A stretch of DNA of 13,360 bases from SKVR01 sp964410015 (GTDB lineage Bacteria > Bacteroidota > Bacteroidia > Bacteroidales > UBA7960), in NCBI GenBank assembly GCA_964410015.1, contig CAYPFV010000088.1, forward strand, positions 1-13,360. Direction: 5' to 3'. Position 1 is the stretch's first letter; each line of letters starts with the position of its first letter. Shown here one piece after another: positions 8,507 through 13,360 of this stretch. Position numbers and translations under genes: made by a program. The notes beneath the pieces are model-generated. The model was not told the DNA's origin. It saw nothing but the letters and a program-made list of their open reading frames with translations, and searched no databases.

Positions 8507-8514
8507 TAACTTTG
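8486..8514 (+). promoter_or_regulatory. Candidate Bacteroidota-type promoter for mtaB
   Basis: TAACTTTG at 8507-8514 matches the TAnnTTTG -7 element of the Bacteroidota primary sigma factor. A TTG at 8486-8488 sits 18 bases upstream, close to the spacing expected for the -33 element. Transcription would begin near 8521 and leave a leader of about 60 bases before the mtaB start at 8582. This is a motif match only. Confidence 0.45.
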
Positions 8515-8581
8515 TATAGGTCGGTTGGCAGGATCAAGCACTTTATAAACATTTACCAAAATCCTGAAAAAAATCATTTGA

Positions 8582-9886
8582 ATGCAACCTTTGAAAAAGA
8601 GAATCGCTTTCCATACTTTGGGATGCAAATTAAATTTCAGCGAAACTTCCTATATGAGTAATCAGGAAGAAGCGCGCGAGTTTCAACAAGTAGATTTTGA
8701 CCAAACAGCAGATATATATGTAATCAATTCCTGCTCTGTAACCCACAAAGCAGAAAAAAAATGCAAAACCCTTATCAAGCAGGCGCTGAAAAGAAATCCT
8801 GAAGCGCATATTGCCATAACTGGATGCTACTCTCAAATCAACCCTGACGAACTGCGTAAAACAGAAGGGGTAAAGATTGTATTGGGCAATGCCGACAAAT
8901 TCAACCTATTTGAACATATCAAAAAACTTGAACAACATATTAAAGTAGATGTTGCCGGTGGCGCCAGCGAAATAGCGGTAAACAAACCTGAAACTTTTGT
9001 CCCTGTGTTTTCTTCTGACGATCGAACCCGCACGTTCTTTAAAATACAGGATGGATGTGATTATTTTTGCACGTACTGCACCATTCCTCTGGCAAGAGGG
9101 CCAAGCAGAAGCAACACTATAGAAGAAACCCTGAAAACTGCTGCCCGCATTGCCCAAACCAACAGCAAAGAAGTAATACTAACGGGTGTAAACATTGGAG
9201 ATTTTGGAAAAAGAAATAATGAAAGTTTTTTTCAACTTTTAAAAGAATTGTCTGATGTAACCGGATTGGAAAGAATACGGATATCATCAATTGAACCCAA
9301 CTTGCTTACAGATGAGATCATAGAACTTGTGGCAGAAAGAAAAAACCTGATGCCCCATTTTCATATTCCTCTTCAATCTGGTTCTGATATTATTTTAAAA
9401 ACTATGGGGCGACGGTATGATACCAGTGTGTTTGCTTCCAGAGTAAATAAAATACACAATATCCTTCCGCAGGCATGTATTGCTGTTGACCTGATTGTGG
9501 GTTTCCCGGGAGAAACAGAGAATGTTTTTGAACAATCTAAAAGATTTTTAGAGTCATTACCTGTATCTTATTTGCATGTTTTTACCTACAGCGAAAGAGA
9601 CAACACCCGCGCCATTGGCATGGGTGCAGCGGTTCCCGGCAAAGTAAGATCGCAAAGAAGTAAAACCATGCAGAAAGTATCAGCGGAAATGAAACGATCT
9701 TTTTATGAAAGTTGTAAGGGTATGAAGACAAAGGTATTGTGGGAAAAGGAAGAGATAGAAGGCCACATGTTTGGATTTACAGAAAACTATATAAAGGTAA
9801 AAACCCAATTTGATGAGAACAGGAAAAACCTTGTTGAGCAAGTAGAATTGAACCATTTGACCAATGAAGGAGTTTATTGGGTTTAA
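8582..9886 (+). CDS. mtaB: MtaB-type tRNA ms2t6A methylthiotransferase (radical SAM)
   Basis: A 434-residue protein of the methylthiotransferase family. MtaB converts t6A37 to ms2t6A37 in tRNAs that read ANN codons, stabilising codon pairing. The N-terminal UPF0004 domain (about 7-120) has the three cluster cysteines C15 (TLGCKLN), C51 (NSCSVT) and C82 (TGCYSQ). The radical-SAM domain has C159, C163 and C166 in DGCDYFCTYC, binding the second [4Fe-4S] cluster and S-adenosylmethionine, followed by IPLARGPSRS. Further family motifs are LTGVNIGDFG, RISSIEPN, HIPLQSGSD and VDLIVGFPGET. The last 50-55 residues resemble a short TRAM RNA-binding domain. TLGCKLN (MtaB) rather than a MiaB-like start, together with VNIGDFG, favours MtaB over MiaB or RimO. 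The length is normal. The ATG at 8582 lies just before the first conserved strand. There is no Shine-Dalgarno sequence, as usual in this phylum. Confidence 0.93.
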   Translation: MQPLKKRIAFHTLGCKLNFSETSYMSNQEEAREFQQVDFDQTADIYVINSCSVTHKAEKKCKTLIKQALKRNPEAHIAITGCYSQINPDELRKTEGVKIVLGNADKFNLFEHIKKLEQHIKVDVAGGASEIAVNKPETFVPVFSSDDRTRTFFKIQDGCDYFCTYCTIPLARGPSRSNTIEETLKTAARIAQTNSKEVILTGVNIGDFGKRNNESFFQLLKELSDVTGLERIRISSIEPNLLTDEIIELVAERKNLMPHFHIPLQSGSDIILKTMGRRYDTSVFASRVNKIHNILPQACIAVDLIVGFPGETENVFEQSKRFLESLPVSYLHVFTYSERDNTRAIGMGAAVPGKVRSQRSKTMQKVSAEMKRSFYESCKGMKTKVLWEKEEIEGHMFGFTENYIKVKTQFDENRKNLVEQVELNHLTNEGVYWV

Positions 9887-10201
9887 ACGATGAATCCACT
9901 CTGAAAAGTAAATTATCCACAGATTATACAGATTTATAAAGATGCTAAATTCTGATAATCAGTGGGTTTAAAAACGGAAAATGAACACAGATTTGCCGAA
10001 AACAAGTTTTCAAAGTGGACACAACGATCAAATTGGAAACGAATCTGTATCTCACTATTCAGGTGTAAAAATGGCGAAATGCAATTTTACTTATATTCAT
10101 TTGCCTTTTTCTTGTTAAAGTTACATGTGTAATTTTTATCATTATCCCGTCTGTTCAAATGTAATAAAAGTGATTTTAATTAATATGCTAAAAGATAAAT
10201 T
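9887..10201. other. Intergenic region between mtaB and the inositol-monophosphatase gene
   Basis: This 315-base spacer has no credible gene. It contains CAGAT-rich strings at 9917-9943 and about 9984-9997 (ACACAGATTTGCCG) that resemble the repeat at the right edge of the window. I see no strong terminator for mtaB and no clear promoter for the next gene. Confidence 0.5.
9917..9997. repeat. Degenerate CAGAT-rich intergenic repeat fragments
   Basis: CCACAGATTATACAGATTT at 9917-9935 and ACACAGATTTGCCG at about 9984-9997 share the CACAGATT and CAGATTTGC words with the sequence at 13329-13360. They look like worn copies of a dispersed intergenic repeat, but short AT-rich words also recur by chance. 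Confidence 0.3.
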
Positions 10202-10996
10202 ATGGACAATTTAAGTCAAATATGTCAGGAGGTAATTCAGGTCAGTAAAGATACCGGACGATTTATTCATTCTGAATCGGAAAAGATCAAAAACCAACAT
10301 ATTGAATCTAAAGGCAGGCACGATTATGTGACGTATGTTGATAAAACTGCTGAAAAAAGAATCATTGAATCTTTGAGAAATATTTTGCCGGAAGCCGGTT
10401 TTTTGGCAGAAGAAAATACCGTTAAATATGAAGAAACAGCGTACACCTGGATCATTGATCCCCTGGATGGTACAACCAATTTTATCCACGGACTGCCTGT
10501 ATACAGTGTTTCCATAGCCCTGATGCATGAAAAGGAAATTGTACTGGGAGTGGTTTACGAACCTAATCTTGATGAATGCTTTTATAGTTTTGAGGGGGGC
10601 AATGCCTACCTAAACCAAAAAGAAATAAGTGTTTCAGAAAAAAGCAAACTTCAGGATAGTCTTTTGGCAACCGGTTTTCCTTACCATGACTATTCGAGGT
10701 TGCAAAAATACCTTGAATTGTTTACCTGGTGCTTGCATAATACTCATGGAGTAAGGAGATTAGGGAGTGCAGCTGTTGATTTGGTTTATGTTGCATGTGG
10801 CAGGTTTGATGCTTTTTTCGAGTATGGGTTAAGTCCATGGGATGTTGCTGCCGGTGGGTTTATTCTGAAACAGGCTGGCGGGATAGTCTCGGATTTTTCA
10901 GGAGAAAAAGATTTTATTTTCAGCAGGGAAATTATTGGAACCAATAAACTTATTTATGAAGAGTTTTTGACGGTTACGCGTGACAAATTAATGTAA
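10202..10996 (+). CDS. suhB: Inositol monophosphatase family protein (SuhB-like)
   Basis: A 264-residue protein of the Mg2+-dependent, lithium-sensitive phosphatase superfamily, which hydrolyses inositol phosphates or related sugar phosphates in the cytosol. The metal-binding residues are all visible: E70 in FLAEE, D86 and D89 in WIIDPLDGTTNF, and D214 in SPWDVAAGGF. D47 lies in the conserved VTYVDK segment. The GVRRLGSAAVDL motif (183-194) and QAGG (224-227) are also standard. The length matches the family. Substrate specificity cannot be decided from the sequence: inositol-1-phosphate, fructose-1,6-bisphosphate and histidinol-phosphate phosphatases share these motifs, although the overall pattern is closest to SuhB/IMPase. 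The ATG at 10202 is preceded by an A/T-rich leader with no Shine-Dalgarno sequence. The next gene starts 107 bases downstream on the same strand, so co-transcription is possible but not shown. Confidence 0.9.
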   Translation: MDNLSQICQEVIQVSKDTGRFIHSESEKIKNQHIESKGRHDYVTYVDKTAEKRIIESLRNILPEAGFLAEENTVKYEETAYTWIIDPLDGTTNFIHGLPVYSVSIALMHEKEIVLGVVYEPNLDECFYSFEGGNAYLNQKEISVSEKSKLQDSLLATGFPYHDYSRLQKYLELFTWCLHNTHGVRRLGSAAVDLVYVACGRFDAFFEYGLSPWDVAAGGFILKQAGGIVSDFSGEKDFIFSREIIGTNKLIYEEFLTVTRDKLM

Positions 10997-11103
10997 TATG
11001 ATTATTTCTTATTTTCCTGGTTGCTTATCTAACCATTGTATTTATAACAGCTCAATGAGTTTATTTTATCTTAACCGTTTTATCTGGTTCTAAAAGTTGA
11101 TTT

Positions 11104-12762
11104 ATGTTTTTTATTTTATCATACATGGATGTTTTAAACAATACTTTTTTTGAATTTGCTGCCATTTTACTTGTTTCTGTGCTTTTTGGATTTATAGGCA
11201 GACTTTTAAAACAACCTTTAATTGTTTCTTTTATTGGTGTAGGCTTATTGGTAGGCCCCTACGGTTTGGATCTGATGCAATCGGTAGAAAAAATTCATTT
11301 GCTTTCGGAACTGGGAATTGCTGTGCTGCTTTTTGTGGTGGGGTTAAAACTTGATCTGAGTTTAATCAGAACCACAGGTAAAGTGGCGCTGGCATCAGGA
11401 TTGGGGCAGGTTATGTTCACTTCCTTTTTTGGTTATTTTATTGGCATTGGTTTAGGATTTGAACCCGTTACCAGTCTATACGTGGCTGTTGCCCTCACCT
11501 TTTCTTCCACCATTATCATCGTTAAACTATTATCGGATAAAAAGGAGATTCAATCTTTACACGGACAAATATCCATAGGGTTTCTTATCGTGCAGGATAT
11601 TGTTGTAATCCTTGTCATGATCTTATTATCGTCAATGGATAATTCCAGCGATAGTTTTCTTGCGTTAGAGATACTCAAAGTGGTTCTCAAAGGAGTTGGC
11701 CTGATCGTTTTTGTTATCTTGCTCATCAGGTATGTAATGCCCAAACTTACTTCCAGCATGGCAAGAACACCTGAATTATTGGTTTTGTTTTCGCTGAGTT
11801 GGGCCATCGCACTTGCTGCTTTCAGCGATTATCTGGGATTTAGCAAAGAGGTGGGAGCCTTTTTGGGTGGAATATCACTTGCCTCTACCCAATACCGGGA
11901 GGTGATATCTGGGCGACTGGTTTCTTTGCGCGATTTTCTGCTGCTGTTCTTTTTTATATTGTTAGGTGCTCAGGTAAATGTCAATCTCATCGGGGAACAG
12001 ATCGTTCCGGCAATTATATTGTCCTTGTTTGTACTGATCGGAAACCCTATCATTGTTATGATCATTCTTGGCATTATGGGCTACAGAAAAAGGACAAGTT
12101 TTTTGGCTGGTTTGAATGTTGCACAAATCTCTGAGTTTTCACTCATTCTGGCAGCCCTTGGTTTATCAATGGGACAAATTGATGAAGAAACATTAGGTCT
12201 TATTACTTTAGTAGGTTTAATTACTATCGGGCTTTCAACCTATTTGATCCTTTATTCTCATCAGATTTATGAAAAATTTGCACCCTTATTGACTATTTTC
12301 GAGCGTCCTAACCCCTACCGCGAAATCATTGAAGATGAAACCCTGGAAACCCAAAAATATGATGTAATTATATTCGGTCTTGGTATGTATGGAAATAATA
12401 TTGCCAAAAGGCTCGAAAGTAAAGGATTTACAGTTTTTGGAGTTGATTTTGATCCCCGCAATGTTAAAAGATGGACAAGAAAAGGAAGACATGCTCAATA
12501 TGGTGATGCTGATGACCCGGAATTGATGGAAATTTTACCCCGAAATTCTCAATGTGTAGTGTCTACTTTGCCCGATAAGCAGGTAAACCTGGCACTGATC
12601 AAGTACCTGAAAACGGCAGGATATGAAGGCAATATTGCTGTAACTTCTTATTCTGGAAGAACAGCTAAAGAACTTGAACTGGCGGGAGCAAATCTTATAC
12701 TTCTGCCGTTTGTTGATGCTACTGAAAATATAGTAGCAAAATTAAAATCTTTGTCAAAATAA
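11104..12762 (+). CDS. CPA2-family cation:proton antiporter with C-terminal TrkA-N (RCK) domain
   Basis: A 552-residue inner-membrane protein. About residues 12-390 form the Na+/H+-exchanger-like core with many hydrophobic helices. It includes FSSTIIIVKLL (133-143) and FLIVQDIVVI (160-169, with Q164-D165), the polar and acidic motifs of KefB/KefC/YbaL-type CPA2 transporters; D165 is the likely ion-coupling residue. A linker leads to a Rossmann TrkA-N domain (418-552) with FGLGMYG (GxGxxG at 425-430) and acidic D448 at the end of the second strand, pointing to NAD(H) binding. The protein stops after TrkA-N, with no TrkA-C domain, as in Kef-type members. It probably exchanges K+ or Na+ for H+ under nucleotide control. 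Start M1 is used; M8 at 11125 is an equally plausible start, since only seven residues precede it. No Kef ancillary protein or glutathione gene is adjacent, so kefB or kefC is not assigned. Confidence 0.9.
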   Translation: MFFILSYMDVLNNTFFEFAAILLVSVLFGFIGRLLKQPLIVSFIGVGLLVGPYGLDLMQSVEKIHLLSELGIAVLLFVVGLKLDLSLIRTTGKVALASGLGQVMFTSFFGYFIGIGLGFEPVTSLYVAVALTFSSTIIIVKLLSDKKEIQSLHGQISIGFLIVQDIVVILVMILLSSMDNSSDSFLALEILKVVLKGVGLIVFVILLIRYVMPKLTSSMARTPELLVLFSLSWAIALAAFSDYLGFSKEVGAFLGGISLASTQYREVISGRLVSLRDFLLLFFFILLGAQVNVNLIGEQIVPAIILSLFVLIGNPIIVMIILGIMGYRKRTSFLAGLNVAQISEFSLILAALGLSMGQIDEETLGLITLVGLITIGLSTYLILYSHQIYEKFAPLLTIFERPNPYREIIEDETLETQKYDVIIFGLGMYGNNIAKRLESKGFTVFGVDFDPRNVKRWTRKGRHAQYGDADDPELMEILPRNSQCVVSTLPDKQVNLALIKYLKTAGYEGNIAVTSYSGRTAKELELAGANLILLPFVDATENIVAKLKSLSK

Positions 12763-13032
12763 TGCATCCTGAAAACTGGTTTTTGATCAATAACCGAAAG
12801 GATAATATCTACAAAAAGGGTTGTTAGGTTTATTGATGTTAATCAATTATAAGAGTGATTATTAAATGCATCGCTCAACATTTTCTAATTGTTCAACATC
12901 ATAATCATACAGATTAGAAAAATTTCACAGATTCTTATCTGAAACTTAAAGTTTTCTTGTCATCCTTAAATAGTTTGTACTTTAAGACCAGAAGGAACCC
13001 CATGTTTTGTATTTGTGTACGTGCAGGAAGTC
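12763..13032. other. Non-coding region downstream of the antiporter gene
   Basis: AT-rich sequence with no credible gene. Small weak stems occur, such as TAATCA/TGATTA around 12840-12862 and CTTAAA/TTTAAG around 12965-12985, but none has a convincing T-run, so no terminator is called. CAGATT words at 12910-12934 recall the repeat seen at the right edge. Confidence 0.45.
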
Positions 13033-13075
13033 TAATCATCAGCGTGCGTGTTCAAGGATTAATCATGGAGGTTTC
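13033..13075 (+). repeat. Left inverted repeat of the putative element
   Basis: Begins TAATCATCAGCGTG and ends GGTTTC. It pairs with 13274-13316 at 38 of 43 positions. Most of the mismatches are in the outer half; the inner half holds an uninterrupted 16-base match. Confidence 0.75.
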
Positions 13076-13273
13076 TATTGTGTAAAGAAGTTCAGAATTT
13101 GTTATTCAAGCTTATACAACAAAAAGATGAACCGAGCCATAACAATACTATTGACAAACACGTAGATGATTATGATTTCGCAACACGGAAAAATAAACGG
13201 AGTTTTGGTGAGCTCCCCCGTAAGAAAAGAACCGGGCAGGCATCTGACCGACTTAATCAGATTATAACCAGAT

Positions 13274-13316
13274 GAAACATCCATGATTAATCCTTAAACA
13301 CACACGAGGATGATTA
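13274..13316 (-). repeat. Right inverted repeat of the putative element
   Basis: Reverse complement begins TAATCATCCTCGTG and ends TGTTTC. It pairs with 13033-13075. The ATG of the minus-strand 60-codon frame falls inside this arm, which argues that the frame is incidental. Confidence 0.75.
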
Positions 13317-13328
13317 AGATAAATGGAA

Positions 13329-13360
13329 CGCAGATGACACAGATTGAGCGGATTTGCACA
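13329..13360. repeat. CAGAT-rich dispersed intergenic repeat, cut by window edge
   Basis: The sequence CGCAGATGACACAGATTG followed by AGCGGATTTGCACA strongly resembles the CGCAGAT/CACAGATT/GGATTTGC repeats that occur between genes in many Bacteroidota genomes. That resemblance is from memory, not a search. It runs off the right edge. Shorter related words lie at 9917-9997 and 12910-12934. Confidence 0.45.

Larger units (their letters stand above)
13033..13316. mobile_element. Putative small element bounded by 43-base inverted repeats (MITE-like)
   Basis: The 43 bases at 13033-13075 and the reverse complement of 13274-13316 match at 38 positions without gaps, including the 16-base core AAGGATTAATCATGGA. 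The outer ends read TA-ATCATC and GATGAT-TA, so a TA target duplication is possible, as made by IS630/Tc1-mariner transposases. The 198-base interior encodes no recognisable transposase. It holds a 65-codon plus-strand frame with a TTG start (13078-13275) and an overlapping 60-codon minus-strand frame from an ATG inside the right repeat (13284-13102); neither resembles a family I know. A non-autonomous MITE is the simplest reading. A structured RNA or a decayed insertion sequence are alternatives. Confidence 0.5.

Noticed and set aside
8461..8661. 66-codon plus-strand frame over the mtaB promoter and start
   Set aside because: It begins at a TTG, overlaps the start of mtaB in another frame and resembles no known protein.
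11011..11030. TGGTT/AACCA hairpin between the phosphatase and antiporter genes
   Set aside because: Only a five-base-pair stem and no T-run on either side, so it does not support a terminator.
13078..13275. 65-codon frame inside the inverted-repeat element as a real gene
   Set aside because: TTG start, no recognised family, an overlapping frame of similar length on the other strand, and location inside a probable non-autonomous element.

Overview
The window is AT-rich bacterial chromosomal DNA, most likely from a member of the Bacteroidota. Gene leaders are A-rich and lack Shine-Dalgarno motifs. The mtaB promoter candidate has the TAnnTTTG -7 element typical of this phylum. There is also a lipoprotein with acidic residues directly after the lipid-anchor cysteine, the pattern linked to surface export in Bacteroidota. 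No tRNA, rRNA, CRISPR array or prophage is visible.

Layout. Positions 1-561 hold no convincing complete gene. From 4749 down to 562 (minus strand) lies one very large gene for a fused acyl-CoA dehydratase activase-like protein: two BadF/BadG-type ATPase halves, a small cysteine cluster, a DUF2229 region and a cysteine-bearing C-terminal region related to 2-hydroxyacyl-CoA dehydratases. A 723-base gap follows, with a strong minus-strand terminator at 5378-5414. That terminator ends a two-gene minus-strand operon: a PKD plus beta-helix lipoprotein (8131-6134), then a small outer-membrane beta-barrel protein (6069-5473). The next three genes run on the plus strand: mtaB (tRNA methylthiotransferase, 8582-9886), an inositol-monophosphatase family gene (10202-10996) and a CPA2-type cation:proton antiporter with a NAD-binding TrkA-N domain (11104-12762). 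The right end (12763-13360) is non-coding in appearance. It carries a 284-base element bounded by 43-base inverted repeats, followed by CAGAT-rich sequence that looks like a dispersed intergenic repeat.

How the genes fit together. mtaB, the phosphatase and the antiporter are ordinary housekeeping or homeostasis genes with no obvious shared pathway. The lipoprotein and barrel are probably co-transcribed and both belong at the outer membrane. The activase-like gene stands alone, with no CoA-transferase, dehydrogenase or separate dehydratase beside it, so its substrate cannot be read from context. The most interesting points are the self-contained redox architecture of that protein, the lipoprotein/barrel pair with a three-fold internal repeat, and the inverted-repeat element near the right edge.
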